Below are positions 1 to 9,878 of a stretch of 64,000 nt of DNA, piece by piece. Source of the stretch: Lachnospiraceae bacterium (lineage in GTDB: Bacteria > Bacillota > Clostridia > Lachnospirales > Lachnospiraceae); NCBI GenBank assembly GCA_017411305.1, contig JAFQQI010000052.1, positions 1 through 64,000 on the forward strand, in the 5' to 3' direction. How positions within the stretch are numbered: the stretch's first letter is position 1; each line of letters begins with the position of its first letter. The notes beneath the pieces were generated by a model. That model made no database searches. It saw nothing but the letters and a program-made list of their open reading frames with translations, and was not told where the DNA came from. The translations under genes were made by a program, and so were the position numbers.

Positions 1-137
1 GAATAGTTGCCCCGGCTTTTCCAGTCCATCTCCTCAATGATACAGATACCATATCCTCTCGGTCTGTACCCCGGCGGTTGTTGCATCTGCCTTTCCAGTA
101 TCCGAAGTCCCGGACTTAAACAAAATAATTTTGACAT
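1..137 (-). CDS. Hypothetical protein, N-terminal 45 codons only
   Basis: An open frame begins at an ATG at 137, preceded by a good ribosome binding site (TGGAGGGAAG), and runs off the left edge. The visible peptide starts MSKLFCLSPGLRIL and is rich in Pro, Arg and Gly further on. I do not recognise a family. It follows the terminator of the upstream minus-strand gene, so it is either an independent unit or read through from it. Too little is visible to assign a function. Confidence 0.5.
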   Translation of the reverse strand, partial: MSKLFCLSPGLRILERQMQQPPGYRPRGYGICIIEEMDWKSRGNY

Positions 138-156
138 TCTTCCCTCCAAACAAAAA

Positions 157-198
157 TAAGGCGGCACCTATTTCATTTCTAAAATAAGTACCGCCTTA
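157..198 (-). terminator. Rho-independent terminator after the Imm51-like gene
   Basis: The arms TAAGGCGG (157-164) and CCGCCTTA (191-198) form a stem that extends through G:U pairs to a loop of about 7 bases. On the minus strand it is followed by TTATTTTTGTTT. The stem includes the stop codon of the upstream gene. Confidence 0.8.
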
Positions 199-885
199 CA
201 TATTCATCTGCATCCCCTGTGCTGTGTCTTCCAGCGGAATGCTTTTTCTCAGTTCTGAAACCTCATGCATGATATCAAAGACCTCGTTATGTGGATGATA
301 GTTAATTGCCCCGGTTTCATCTACCATGACTGCAAACTCACCTTTTAAGGTAAGAGTCAATGCACCATCCTTTACACCTTTCAATTTAAATCCCTTGTCT
401 TTGGCAAGTTCTGCTACAGCAGAGAAAAAAGGTGTCATTCCTTCGGTTGATATTTCTTCTTCCACAGGCTGCCTATCCTCTGACAATGCACTGCATACAA
501 GTTCCGTAAATTCCTGTTCCTTCATACAAATTTCACGGAACCGCCTGCCATACTCAGCAAGTATTTCAAAATCATTGGAGTAACAAAAGAACCCTCCTGC
601 TTCACAGTCAAATGAAATCTTTTTCAGATTCTCCTCGCCCTCAAATGTTTTTTCAAATACATGCTCCCACTCATAACCATCACCATGTGTATAAAATCTG
701 CCATCGGTTACCGGTTCTCCTGCTCGGACAGCATACTGATTAAAAGCCTCCTGTCCAAAATCACTATACTCGCCCTTTAACGAACTAAGTGGAAGACATA
801 AACTGTACTCGCCATCCCCATGATCCACCATATAGAATGGTTTGTTTTCTTCATCAAATTTCTTTATCTGTTGCCTGATATCCAT
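196..885 (-). CDS. Immunity protein 51-like cytosolic protein
   Basis: About 229 residues, no signal peptide or membrane segment, acidic. The middle part (FDCEAGGFFCYS, with a run of aromatic and acidic residues) reminds me of the Imm51 immunity-protein family; this is recollection of family appearance and not a search. The upstream in-frame start at 906 would be TTG. The ATG at 885 is preferred because AAAGGA lies 9 bases before it. No toxin gene is visible beside it, so it could be an orphan immunity gene or a housekeeping relative. Imm51 would be expected to neutralise a polymorphic toxin, but that role is not shown here. Confidence 0.5.
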   Translation of the reverse strand: MDIRQQIKKFDEENKPFYMVDHGDGEYSLCLPLSSLKGEYSDFGQEAFNQYAVRAGEPVTDGRFYTHGDGYEWEHVFEKTFEGEENLKKISFDCEAGGFFCYSNDFEILAEYGRRFREICMKEQEFTELVCSALSEDRQPVEEEISTEGMTPFFSAVAELAKDKGFKLKGVKDGALTLTLKGEFAVMVDETGAINYHPHNEVFDIMHEVSELRKSIPLEDTAQGMQMNM

Positions 886-1029
886 AGACCACCATCCTTT
901 GTTCAATCATATCCTCTCTTAACTATTATCCTAGTTCTGGAGGTGAATGTGCATTATAAGCACAAAACCTTCTACTCGTATTTGTTTCAGTCACTCTATC
1001 CGCTCCTCCCTCATTTTTAAGCACAAAAA

Positions 1030-1060
1030 AAAGTAACCAATTTTTTTCGTTGGTTACTTT
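1030..1060 (-). terminator. Rho-independent terminator of the ABC-F gene
   Basis: Perfect 11-bp arms AAAGTAACCAA and TTGGTTACTTT around a 9-base loop, followed on the minus strand by a run of eight T. It sits just after the ABC-F stop codon. Confidence 0.9.
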
Positions 1061-1069
1061 CTCTACTCT

Positions 1070-2929
1070 CTACTGCTCTGCAATTCTTGCGGCTAATTCT
1101 TCTAAGTACATCCACCTATCCATCTTTTCTTCCAGTAGACTCTCTGCCGCTTCTTTGTCAGCCATTATCTGATTCAGTTTTACAAAGTCTGTTGATACTG
1201 CAGCCATTTCACTTTCCAGCTTTTCTATTTTTTCCTCCAGTGCAGCAATATCACTTTCAATGGTTTCATAATCCTTCTGTTCCTGATATGTAAACTTTAA
1301 CTTCTGAGGACCACGAGTACGCTGTCCTTTCTGTGCCTGCTGCGTATTCGTCTTGGATGCATTTCCTGCTTTCTTTGCCTGCTCTGCCTCCTGTTCCTCT
1401 TTCTCTGCTAATTTCTTCAAGGAATAATCTGTATAACCACCTTCATATTGTTTCAGTTTTCCATCTTCCTCAAACGCAAAAATGCGTTTCATGGTTCTGT
1501 CAAGAAAATATCGGTCATGAGACACGGTAACAACAATTCCCTCATAACGGTCCAGGTAATCTTCTAATATGGTTAATGTGGCTATGTCAAGGTTGTTACT
1601 AGGCTCATCCAAAAGGATGTAATTTGGGGAAGTGGCCAGCACACGAAGTAAGTTTAATCTCTTCTTCTCACCGCCGGACAGTTTTCCAATCGGACTATAT
1701 TGTTTTTCCGGTGGAAATAAAAATCTTTCCAACATGGCGGATGCAGAGATACTACCCTCTGTTGTCTGGATATATTCTGCGGTATCCTTCACATAATCAA
1801 TCACTCTTTGCTTTGGGTCCATATAAGATAGGTCAACTTCATTTTCATTGCCTCCCTTTTCCGAAGCGATTTCCTGTGCGTAATATCCCATCTTGACCGT
1901 CTGCCCAATGATAACCTGTCCGGAATCCGGTGGTATCATTCCTGCAATAATTTTCATCAGTGTAGATTTTCCACAACCGTTTGGTCCAACAAATCCGACT
2001 CTGTCACCTTTCAAAAAGATATAAGAAAAATCATCTATCAGTTTTTTCTCCCCATATGCTTTACAGATATGTTCCAGCTCTACTGTTGTTTTTCCAAGTC
2101 TTGTAGAGATAGAACTTAATTCCACCTGCGAATCCTGCACCGGCGCTTGACGATCTCTTAACTCCTCGTAACGCTGTATATGTGCTTTCTGCTTTGTGGA
2201 ACGCGCTCTGGCTCCTCTGCGTATCCATTCCAGTTCTACACGAAGTATGGACTGACGTTTTCTTTCACTTGCCAACTCCATTTCCTGACGCTGGGTTTTC
2301 AATTCCAAGTATCCCGAATAATTTGTCTGGTAACTATAAATCAGACCTTTATCGATTTCAATAATTCGGTTCGTCACGCTATCCAAAAAGTAGCGGTCAT
2401 GGGTTACCATGATGAGTGCCCCTCTCCACTTTTTCAGATAGTCTTCCAACCAATCTGCCATTTCATTATCCAAATGGTTTGTAGGCTCATCAAGCAAAAG
2501 TATGTCTGCCGGGGAAAGCAGTACCGAAATGAGTGCAAGTCGTTTTCTTTGCCCTCCGGATAACTGTCCCGCAGGTTGCATGAAATCTTTAATACCGAGA
2601 CGTGTCATCATCGCTTTGGCCTCACTCTCTATGGACCAACGATTTTCATCTGTCACGTTTCCTTCCAGTACACATTCCAGACTACTTTTATCCGGTGCAA
2701 ACTCCGGATGCTGTGGCAGATAGCGAAGCACCACATGATTGGCAAGTGTAACAGTTCCTTCATCTGTTTCTTCTTCACTCATAATCATTTTAAGTAAGGT
2801 TGTCTTTCCGGTTCCGTTGATACCAATGACACCTACCTTCTCTCCTTCCTGTAAGGAAAAGGATGCACCATCAAATAACTTCCTCTCAGTATAGGACTTT
2901 GTCAGATTCTCTATGTTAATCAAATTCAT
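1070..2929 (-). CDS. ABC-F family ATPase (ribosome-associated type)
   Basis: 619 residues with two nucleotide-binding domains in one chain and no membrane segment, as in ABC-F proteins that act on the ribosome. Domain 1 has Walker A GINGTGKT (about 36-43), signature LSGGQ (about 123) and Walker B ILLLDEPT. Domain 2 has GPNGCGKST (about 315), LSGGEKKR and YILLDEPSNN. A charged linker (about 210-265) joins them, and a coiled-coil C-terminal region (about 530-619) resembles the Uup/YfmR style tail. The ATG start has AGAGGA upstream. A truncated paralogue lies directly upstream on the same strand. Whether it is a translation factor or a resistance protein cannot be told from sequence alone. Confidence 0.9.
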   Translation of the reverse strand: MNLINIENLTKSYTERKLFDGASFSLQEGEKVGVIGINGTGKTTLLKMIMSEEETDEGTVTLANHVVLRYLPQHPEFAPDKSSLECVLEGNVTDENRWSIESEAKAMMTRLGIKDFMQPAGQLSGGQRKRLALISVLLSPADILLLDEPTNHLDNEMADWLEDYLKKWRGALIMVTHDRYFLDSVTNRIIEIDKGLIYSYQTNYSGYLELKTQRQEMELASERKRQSILRVELEWIRRGARARSTKQKAHIQRYEELRDRQAPVQDSQVELSSISTRLGKTTVELEHICKAYGEKKLIDDFSYIFLKGDRVGFVGPNGCGKSTLMKIIAGMIPPDSGQVIIGQTVKMGYYAQEIASEKGGNENEVDLSYMDPKQRVIDYVKDTAEYIQTTEGSISASAMLERFLFPPEKQYSPIGKLSGGEKKRLNLLRVLATSPNYILLDEPSNNLDIATLTILEDYLDRYEGIVVTVSHDRYFLDRTMKRIFAFEEDGKLKQYEGGYTDYSLKKLAEKEEQEAEQAKKAGNASKTNTQQAQKGQRTRGPQKLKFTYQEQKDYETIESDIAALEEKIEKLESEMAAVSTDFVKLNQIMADKEAAESLLEEKMDRWMYLEELAARIAEQ

Positions 2930-2980
2930 GTTGTTTCCTCTTTCATCTTGTTCTAGCTACCATTATACACCAAATAAAAA

Positions 2981-3003
2981 AGTAGTCACCTCTTTTGACT
3001 ACA
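2981..3003 (-). terminator. Terminator downstream of the truncated ABC-F gene
   Basis: Stem GTAGTCA (2982-2988) with TGACTAC (2996-3002), loop of 7, followed on the minus strand by TTTTTTATTT. It probably ended the original full-length gene or whatever replaced its 3' end. Confidence 0.7.
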
Positions 3004-3084
3004 TCCTCTCCTACACTATACACAGTACAATGATATTTTTGTGTATCCTGTACCTTTTACACCTATTTTATTACACGATACACT

Positions 3085-4416
3085 CTATGCACACCTCAAA
3101 TGGGTACTACAGTTTACGTCCAAAATCAGCACATTAGGAGCGCCCATAAGTACTTTCAGCAGATTCAGTCTGCGCCGTTCCCCGCCGGATAATTTTTTCA
3201 GAAGTCCATGTTGATCCTTTCCTTCAAATAAAAACCGCTCCAGCATCTGGGATGCGGAAATGCTTCCGTCCCGGGTCTGCACATATTCAGCTACATCCTT
3301 AATATAATCTATCACCTTTTGGTCAGGCGGCATCTCCGCTTCTCCGATTTCCTGCGCATAGTATCCGATTTTCACGGTCTGACCGAGGACAATTTCTCCT
3401 TTATCCGGCTGCACTTCCCCGATTATCATTTTCATTAACGTAGACTTACCGCTACCGTTTTTACCTACAAAACCGATTCTGTCATCCTTTAAAAAAATGT
3501 AAGTAAAGTCATTCATCAGTATCTTATCTTCATAGCTTTTGGAAATGTTCAAAAGCTCTACTGTAGTTTTCCCAAGCCGGGAAGCAACAGACTCAAGCTC
3601 CACCTTGGAATCAAGCACCGGTGCATCTGCATTTTTCAGTTCTTCATAACGCTCCAGTCTTGCCTTTTGTTTGGTTGTTCTGGCTCTTGCTCCGCGTTTT
3701 ACCCATTCTAACTCTTTACGCAAAATGGACTGGCGCTTTCTCTCCGAGGCAAGCATATCTTCTTCTCTTGCCGCCTTCAATTCCAAATATCCGGAATAAT
3801 TGGTCTGATAGGAATAAATTTTTCCTTTATCAATTTCTATGATTCTGTCAGATACGCTGTCTAAAAAGTACCTGTCATGAGTTACCATTAAAATAGCCCC
3901 GGTGTATTTCTTTAATTGTCCCTCCAACCATTCTGCCATATCTGCATCCAAATGGTTGGTAGGTTCATCCAAAATCAGCAAATCAGAAGGTGATAACAGA
4001 GCTGCTACCAGCGCAAGCCGCTTTCTTTCTCCTCCGGATAATGTACCGCATTTTGCAGAAAAGCCTAAAACCCCAAGCCTTGTCAGCATACTCTTTGCTT
4101 CCACTTCCCTTAATTCATCCTCATAGCTTCTGCTGCTTTCTCTGCCCTTCTTCAAAACCGCATCAAGAACGGTATCATCCGCTGCAAATTCAGGCTGCTG
4201 CGATAAATAGCTTACTACTACATGGTTTGCATAGATAATGCTTCCCTTATCTGTCTCTTCAAGTCCTGCTATCATCTTAAGCAAGGTAGATTTCCCGGTA
4301 CCGTTAATACCAATAATTCCGACTTTTTCTCCTTCCTGCATGAAAAAGGAAGCTTCATCAAACAGCCTTCGTTCTCCGTATGCTTTTGTGATATTATCTA
4401 TTGATAAAATATTCAT
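3085..4416 (-). pseudogene. ABC-F ATPase truncated in the second Walker B motif
   Basis: 443 residues closely parallel the neighbouring 619-residue ABC-F protein: Walker A GINGTGKST, LSGGERKR, LILDEPTNHLD, then GKNGSGKST and LSGGERRR in domain 2. The chain then stops matching immediately after NVLILD: the expected glutamate and D-loop are replaced by about 11 unrelated residues and a stop. Roughly 180 residues, including the catalytic half of domain 2 and the tail, are absent, and no remnant is recognisable in the 100 bases that follow. The ATP site using this Walker B cannot be normal, so I call it a pseudogene, though the start and reading frame remain intact. Confidence 0.75.
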
Positions 4417-4540
4417 CGCTTAATCCTGCCTTTCAACCAAATACAGTATACACATTTTTATCTTTTCTCTCAACTAAAAAACAACAAATGATTTCACAAA
4501 AAATCACTGTCACAGGACAATAAAATGCTGTTTTTTTAAT

Positions 4541-4569
4541 TTGCTCTAATAAAGGATATATAGTATAAT
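4541..4569 (+). promoter_or_regulatory. Sigma-A type promoter for the GGDEF gene
   Basis: TTGCTC (4541-4546), 17-base spacer, TATAAT (4564-4569), about 33 bases before the chosen ATG. Seen by eye, fits the vegetative consensus well. Confidence 0.7.
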
Positions 4570-4601
4570 AAAAATAGTATTTTGTAGAAAGGATGACAAA
4601 T

Positions 4602-6365
4602 ATGTCTACATTTGCTACCGGAATTGCAACCATTGACGATCAGATGATTCTCCGCAAGGCCGATGATGCTTTTCACAGCTTTATCGGGCAGGATATTTAT
4701 GCACCTATTACTTGCAGAATGTATTCTGCGGATACCCAAAGATTTACAGATGCTTTGGATGAACTTCGTCTTGACAAGTGCTCTAAGAATGTGGTTGCTC
4801 TGCGCATCAAGGATTATGAAGAAATCTATCATTGGGTTGTGATTACCATAACCAAAGAACCCTTTGATTTAAACGGTCGCCCTCTGTATCATGTGGTTCT
4901 GACTCCATTTTACGGTTCAGACAGCGAACGGATTGAGGTACAACGTCTGCAGAAAGAAAATAATATCCTTTATCAATTGATAGATGCTTCCCTGCTAACC
5001 TATGATTCCGAAACAGAGCTTGTGGATATTTATGCCCATTCCGACGGACTGAAAGTTTCACTTTTTCATGGTTCTTTGGCAGATTGGGAGCATGATTTTA
5101 CCAACAAAGAAACGAATGTTGCCGTATTAAATGAATTTAAGCAGTTATGCGCTGATATCAAAGAAGGAAAAGAAAAGTTTTCCCATACGGTCATAACCGG
5201 CTACTTCTCAAGAGATGGTAAGGAAGAGCCTTGTATCTTCCGTTGTAACAGTATTCACGGAGATGATACCTTCCACAAGGTTATCGGAAGTATCAGCACC
5301 CTAAATCACAATCAGAATTCTCTTTCCATTGCTGATTTCACGCTGGATGCGGGCATTCCGATTTTAAATAAACAGTCTATTATTGAATACGCGAAGCGTG
5401 CCTTATTAACCGGACGTTCCAAGGTATATCTGACGATTCTTGACCTGGATAACTTTAAAGCAGTTAACGATACCTTCGGACATTTTTACGGTGATGAGGT
5501 TCTTTCAACCGTAGCGGACATTATTACCAAAACACTCGGTGATTTAGGTGTTGCCGGAAGAATCGGCGGTGACGAAATTATGATTATCCTTACCGGTATC
5601 CAAAGCCATGCAGAGCTTCGTAATACTCTCCGTTCCATCCGTACCAATATCGAATGGACCTACAAGGATTTACAGGAAAATTTACGAGTAACCTGCTCCA
5701 TGGGTGTAGCGGCATATCCGGACCATGCTACCAGCTATGAGTCATTATTCCAGTTAGCAGACCGCATGCTCTATACTGCTAAGAAAAAAGGCAAAAACCG
5801 CTATGTCATCTATACACCGGAGCTTCATAATTTAAACGATGAACCGGACAAAACAGATGCATTCTGTGACAGCGTGTTAGACCAGATGAAGCGTGATAAA
5901 ACCGGTGTTATGCAACGTCTGACAGAAGGCTTTCTTGTTCAAAAGATTGTTACCTATGAACGCGCCATGACAGAAATTCTTTATGCATTTGAGTTAGATG
6001 AAATCGTGATGGTTTATGATAATATGCAAATGGCCACTTCATGGACCAAAGAAAAGGTTACCAATGATATGAACGACCCCGCTTTCTTAAATCCCGGATT
6101 TGCTTTCTTCAAAGAATTTGATGTGTATAATACGTTAATTACCAACAACTTCTTTTATATGGAAGAGAAAGCACCACAGTTAGTGGAGCGGTTACGTGAG
6201 TTATCATTAGAATCCTGCTTCTTCTACAAAATGACACACAAGGAAAGTCCATTTGGCTATATCCTGTTTGCCAAGAAAAATATCCGCCAGCAGTGGTCCG
6301 AATATGAAAAGACCATGCTCGCCTTAGCCGGAAAAATAATTGAATTATCTATGCTGGAACGGTAA
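4602..6365 (+). CDS. Soluble GGDEF-domain protein (probable diguanylate cyclase)
   Basis: 587 residues, no membrane segment. An N-terminal sensory region (about 1-240, PAS-like) is followed by a GGDEF domain (about 246-410) with the signature GGDEI at about 322-326; Ile for Phe at the last position is usually tolerated. No RxxD inhibitory site precedes it. The tail (about 415-587) looks GAF-like. The predicted role is making c-di-GMP from two GTP, controlled by cytosolic signals. The ATG at 4602 is chosen because GAAAGG lies 8 bases before it; the in-frame ATG at 4593 abuts that site. It is a single-gene unit divergent from the broken ABC-F gene. Confidence 0.82.
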   Translation: MSTFATGIATIDDQMILRKADDAFHSFIGQDIYAPITCRMYSADTQRFTDALDELRLDKCSKNVVALRIKDYEEIYHWVVITITKEPFDLNGRPLYHVVLTPFYGSDSERIEVQRLQKENNILYQLIDASLLTYDSETELVDIYAHSDGLKVSLFHGSLADWEHDFTNKETNVAVLNEFKQLCADIKEGKEKFSHTVITGYFSRDGKEEPCIFRCNSIHGDDTFHKVIGSISTLNHNQNSLSIADFTLDAGIPILNKQSIIEYAKRALLTGRSKVYLTILDLDNFKAVNDTFGHFYGDEVLSTVADIITKTLGDLGVAGRIGGDEIMIILTGIQSHAELRNTLRSIRTNIEWTYKDLQENLRVTCSMGVAAYPDHATSYESLFQLADRMLYTAKKKGKNRYVIYTPELHNLNDEPDKTDAFCDSVLDQMKRDKTGVMQRLTEGFLVQKIVTYERAMTEILYAFELDEIVMVYDNMQMATSWTKEKVTNDMNDPAFLNPGFAFFKEFDVYNTLITNNFFYMEEKAPQLVERLRELSLESCFFYKMTHKESPFGYILFAKKNIRQQWSEYEKTMLALAGKIIELSMLER

Positions 6366-6409
6366 ATACTATTGCTGTGAACATACATATCTTTTTTAGG
6401 AGGTATACT

Positions 6410-7384
6410 ATGTGCACAGCAATTTCTTTTTACACCCAAAATCACTATTTCGGACGCAATCTTGATTTGGAATATTCTTATTACGAAACGGTTACTATTA
6501 CTCCCCGCAACTATCCTTTCATTTTTCGCAAACTTCCCGCTCTTACTACACATTATGCGCTTATCGGTATGGCATATGTAAAGGATAATTATCCGCTTTA
6601 TTATGACGCCACCAATGAAAAAGGACTAAGCATGGCAGGTCTCAACTTTCCTGATAATGCCTGCTATTACGATACTGCAGAAGACAAAGAAAATGTGACC
6701 CCATTTGAATTAATTCCCCGAGTACTGGGTATGTGTGCAACGGTTTCAGAAGCATGTACCCTGTTGCAAAACACCAATCCGGTTCATATTCCCTATAGTG
6801 ATGAGCTTCCTTTAACACCGCTTCATTGGCTTCTTAGCGATGCTTCAGAATCTGTTGTCATAGAAACAACAAAGGAAGGCCTTATGGTCTATCCGAATCC
6901 TACCGGAATCCTGACCAATAATCCTCCCTTTCCTCTTCAAATGTTTCAACTAAATAATTATATGTCGCTTTCCTGTAATCCTGCCTCTAATACCTTTTCA
7001 GACAAACTCCCTTTACATGCCTATAGCCGGGGAATGGGTGGTATGGGTCTTCCCGGGGACTATTCTTCCTCCTCACGCTTTGTAAAGGCCTGCTTTGTAA
7101 AGGAAAATTCTGTCTGCGGCACCTCAGAGTCTGAAAGTCTCAGTCAGTTTTTTCATATTTTAGATAGCGTGGCTCATCCAAGAGGCAGTGTAAGACTTGG
7201 TGATGACTCTTATGAAATCACTGTTTATTCCTCCTGCTGCAATACAGACAAGGGGATTTATTACTATACCACCTATGAAAACAACCGAATTACCGGCATT
7301 AATATGCATCACGAAAATCTGAACGGATACAAATTAGTATCCTATCCTCTGTTAACCGGTCAGGATATTTTCATGCAGAACTAA
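6410..7384 (+). CDS. bsh: Choloylglycine hydrolase family protein (bile salt hydrolase-like)
   Basis: 324 residues starting MCTAISF. After Met removal Cys2 becomes the N-terminal nucleophile of this Ntn-hydrolase family. Family landmarks follow: FGRNLDLEYSY (Arg16, Asp19), NEKGLSMAGLNFP, LTNNPPFPLQ and GMGGMGLPGDYSS..R. These match bile salt hydrolases better than penicillin V acylases to my eye. The enzyme would cleave glycine or taurine from conjugated bile acids in the cytosol. The longer in-frame start at 6377 is rejected because AGGAGG sits 6 bases before the ATG at 6410 and because catalysis needs Cys at position 2. No transporter or bile-acid dehydrogenase is adjacent. Confidence 0.88.
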   Translation: MCTAISFYTQNHYFGRNLDLEYSYYETVTITPRNYPFIFRKLPALTTHYALIGMAYVKDNYPLYYDATNEKGLSMAGLNFPDNACYYDTAEDKENVTPFELIPRVLGMCATVSEACTLLQNTNPVHIPYSDELPLTPLHWLLSDASESVVIETTKEGLMVYPNPTGILTNNPPFPLQMFQLNNYMSLSCNPASNTFSDKLPLHAYSRGMGGMGLPGDYSSSSRFVKACFVKENSVCGTSESESLSQFFHILDSVAHPRGSVRLGDDSYEITVYSSCCNTDKGIYYYTTYENNRITGINMHHENLNGYKLVSYPLLTGQDIFMQN

Positions 7385-7389
7385 CCTAT

Positions 7390-8154
7390 CTATTCCAGGT
7401 AAAAGCTCATGGCAAGCATAAGGCAAAAACCAACTAAAAGCGCATAGGTTGCTCCTCTTTCGCTTCCGTGTGCATGGGTTTCGGGAATCATCTCATCACT
7501 AATCACATACAGCATGGTTCCTCCTGCAAAAGCAAGGGCAAAAGGCAGAATAGCCGAAGAAATACTAACTGCAAAGAATCCCAGAAGCGTTCCGAGCACT
7601 TCCACTACGCCTGTTGCCAAAGCCGCTACAAAGGTTCGGCCATGACTCATTCCCGCTGCAAGCATGGGTGCGATAATAACCATGCCCTCCGGGATATTCT
7701 GAAGAGCAATACCTGCCGCTATCACCAGCGCCTCAGCCGTATCTCCCGTTCCGAATCCTACACCTGCCGCAATTCCTTCCGGCAGATTGTGAATGGCAAT
7801 CGCCATCACAAACAAAAGCACCTTGTTTAGCTGCTCTGTCTTATCCGGATGGGTTTCCTGGTCCACTCCCGCAAGTCTGTGTAAATGAGGTACCAGCTTA
7901 TCGATAAAATTGAGGCATAGTGCACCACAAAAAATGCCCAATACCGTTATCGGTAAAGCCAGCGCACTTTCTCCTCCGTATTCCAAGGAAGGCAGAATCA
8001 GTCCTATCACTGCTGCCGCTAACATCACTCCTGCCGCAAAAGAAAGTACAATGTCACTAAAGCTGTGCGATATTTTTTTGAATGCGAAACCACCAAGGGC
8101 ACCTATGACGGTAGCGCCACCTACTCCAAGGGCTGTTAATAGTACGATTTGCAT
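7390..8154 (-). CDS. ZIP family divalent metal transporter
   Basis: 254 residues with about eight hydrophobic segments. The diagnostic ZIP metal-binding motifs are present in successive helices: HNLPEG (about 122-127) and QNIPEG (about 152-157), with a His-containing loop between early helices. Predicted to import zinc or related divalent metals across the cytoplasmic membrane, as in the ZupT/GufA branch. It converges on the hydrolase gene with only 5 bases between stop codons. AAAGG precedes the ATG. Confidence 0.9.
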   Translation of the reverse strand: MQIVLLTALGVGGATVIGALGGFAFKKISHSFSDIVLSFAAGVMLAAAVIGLILPSLEYGGESALALPITVLGIFCGALCLNFIDKLVPHLHRLAGVDQETHPDKTEQLNKVLLFVMAIAIHNLPEGIAAGVGFGTGDTAEALVIAAGIALQNIPEGMVIIAPMLAAGMSHGRTFVAALATGVVEVLGTLLGFFAVSISSAILPFALAFAGGTMLYVISDEMIPETHAHGSERGATYALLVGFCLMLAMSFYLE

Positions 8155-8256
8155 AAACTTTTTACCTTTCTTTTTACTCTTCTTTCATGGATAGTTTAGC
8201 AAAAAGCCTCCCATTTCGCAAGCCGCTTATTTCCCGAAACACTGATACTTTCCCGT

Positions 8257-8285
8257 TTGACTATACATCATATACATGTTATAAT
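8257..8285 (+). promoter_or_regulatory. Extended -10 promoter for the GH51 gene
   Basis: TTGACT (8257-8262), 17-base spacer, TATAAT (8280-8285) with TG one base upstream of the -10. Near-consensus, so strong unless repressed. Confidence 0.8.
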
Positions 8286-8290
8286 AAAAC

Positions 8291-8304
8291 ATATAATATT
8301 TTAC
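8291..8304. promoter_or_regulatory. Candidate operator overlapping the GH51 transcription start
   Basis: Read on the minus strand this is GTAAAATATTATAT, close to the CTAAAATATT motif found near the ArsR-type regulator and the binding-protein gene. It begins 5 bases after the -10 box, a position suited to repression. The match is short and AT-rich, so chance is possible. Confidence 0.35.
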
Positions 8305-8330
8305 TTTTATCTAAAACATGGGGGTATTTC

Positions 8331-9839
8331 ATGGGAGCAAAGTTACTGATTAACGAAAACAAAAAATTGGGAAGAATTAATGAAGAAATATACGGACATT
8401 TTTCCGAACATCTGGGAAGATGTATCTATGAAGGACTATTTGTTGGTGAGAATTCCGAAATTCCTAATGTAAACGGTATGAGATGTGATGTTGTTGAAGC
8501 ATTAAAGGACATGAAAATACCCGTATTACGCTGGCCCGGAGGCTGTTTCGCTGATGAATATCATTGGAAAGACGGTATCGGTCCCAAAGATACTCGCAAA
8601 CGTATGATTAATACGCATTGGGGAGGCGTACTTGAAGATAATAGCTTCGGCACACATGAATTCATGGAACTCTGCGAACAGCTTGGATGTAAGGCCTATG
8701 TAAACGGCAACGTAGGAAGCGGTACTGTTCAAGAAATGTCAGAGTGGATTGAATATATGACCTTTGACGGTGTTTCTCCCATGGCTGATCTTCGTCGGAA
8801 AAACGGCAGGGAAGAACCCTGGAAAGTAGACTACTTTGGTATTGGCAATGAAAACTGGGGTTGCGGCGGTAATATGACTCCCGAATACTACGGAAATCTT
8901 TATCGCAGATATCAGACCTATGTAAGAGATTATTCCGGAAAAGGTAACACTTCAAAAATTTGTTGCGGTGCAAATGTAGATGATTATCACTGGACTGAAA
9001 AAGTAATGGAAACTGCTTTTGATCATACTCCGGAACATTTTCATGGATTTATGGATGGTCTTTCGCTTCATTACTACACAATCCCCGAAGTATGGGAGAA
9101 AAAAGGCAGTGCAACAGACTTTACTTCCGAAGATTGGTATCGCACTTTGAGTAAAGCCTACCGTATTCAGGAGCTTATTAAAAAACATGGTGACATCATG
9201 GATAAGTACGACCCTGAAAAGAAAATCGGTATGATGATTGATGAATGGGGATGCTGGTTCGATGTTGAGCCTGGAACCAACCCCGGATTCCTCTATCAGC
9301 AAAATACCATGAGAGATGCTCTTGTAGCATGCATTTCCTTAAATATATTTAACAAAAACTGCGACCGCGTAAAAATGGCCAACATCGCACAACTTGTTAA
9401 TGTTCTTCAGTCTGTTATCCTGACTGAAGGAGCAAAGATGCTTCTAACCCCTACTTACTATGTATTCCGTATGTATAAATACCATCAAAATGCACAGCTT
9501 CTTGAAAGCTTTGCCGAAACAGCCCAAATCGGAGCAAACGGATATAACGTGCCCGACATCAGTGAATCCGTTTCCATGGATGAGAGCGGAAATATACATA
9601 TTACCTTAGGTAATCTTTCCTTAGATACCGTAAAAGAAATGGAAATTGAATTTTCCGAAAAAAAAGCGAAGCAGGTAACAGCAAGTATCCTTACCGGTCA
9701 AATGAATGCACATAACACATTCGAAAATCCGGAAACGGTAAAAGAACAGCCTTTTATTGATTTTACAGTTACCGTTAACGGCACCATTAAGCTTGTAGTT
9801 CCCCCTTGCAGCGTAATCCACATGAAGGTGAAAGCATAG
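8331..9839 (+). CDS. abfA: GH51 alpha-L-arabinofuranosidase, intracellular
   Basis: 502 residues, the usual GH51 length, without a signal peptide. The acid/base glutamate lies in GIGNENWG (Glu174) and the nucleophile in MMIDEWG (Glu305), the two signatures of this clan A retaining family. It would release terminal L-arabinofuranose from imported arabino-oligosaccharides. The ATG at 8331 follows GGGGG by 6 bases; the longer in-frame start at 8187 lies upstream of the promoter and is rejected. The gene is followed after 39 bases by the GGDEF/EAL/LamG gene and both appear to share a promoter. Confidence 0.95.
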   Translation: MGAKLLINENKKLGRINEEIYGHFSEHLGRCIYEGLFVGENSEIPNVNGMRCDVVEALKDMKIPVLRWPGGCFADEYHWKDGIGPKDTRKRMINTHWGGVLEDNSFGTHEFMELCEQLGCKAYVNGNVGSGTVQEMSEWIEYMTFDGVSPMADLRRKNGREEPWKVDYFGIGNENWGCGGNMTPEYYGNLYRRYQTYVRDYSGKGNTSKICCGANVDDYHWTEKVMETAFDHTPEHFHGFMDGLSLHYYTIPEVWEKKGSATDFTSEDWYRTLSKAYRIQELIKKHGDIMDKYDPEKKIGMMIDEWGCWFDVEPGTNPGFLYQQNTMRDALVACISLNIFNKNCDRVKMANIAQLVNVLQSVILTEGAKMLLTPTYYVFRMYKYHQNAQLLESFAETAQIGANGYNVPDISESVSMDESGNIHITLGNLSLDTVKEMEIEFSEKKAKQVTASILTGQMNAHNTFENPETVKEQPFIDFTVTVNGTIKLVVPPCSVIHMKVKA

Positions 9840-9878
9840 CCTGAAGCCAACGTTCAACTTTTTATAGGAGGAATCCCT

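Noticed and set aside
2930..3084. Insertion sequence between the ABC-F copies
   Set aside because: No transposase frame, terminal inverted repeats or target duplication are visible; only short similar words and a terminator.
8187..8330. N-terminal extension of GH51 from the ATG at 8187
   Set aside because: The extension would include the promoter (8257-8285) and is absent from the family; the ATG at 8331 has a ribosome binding site.
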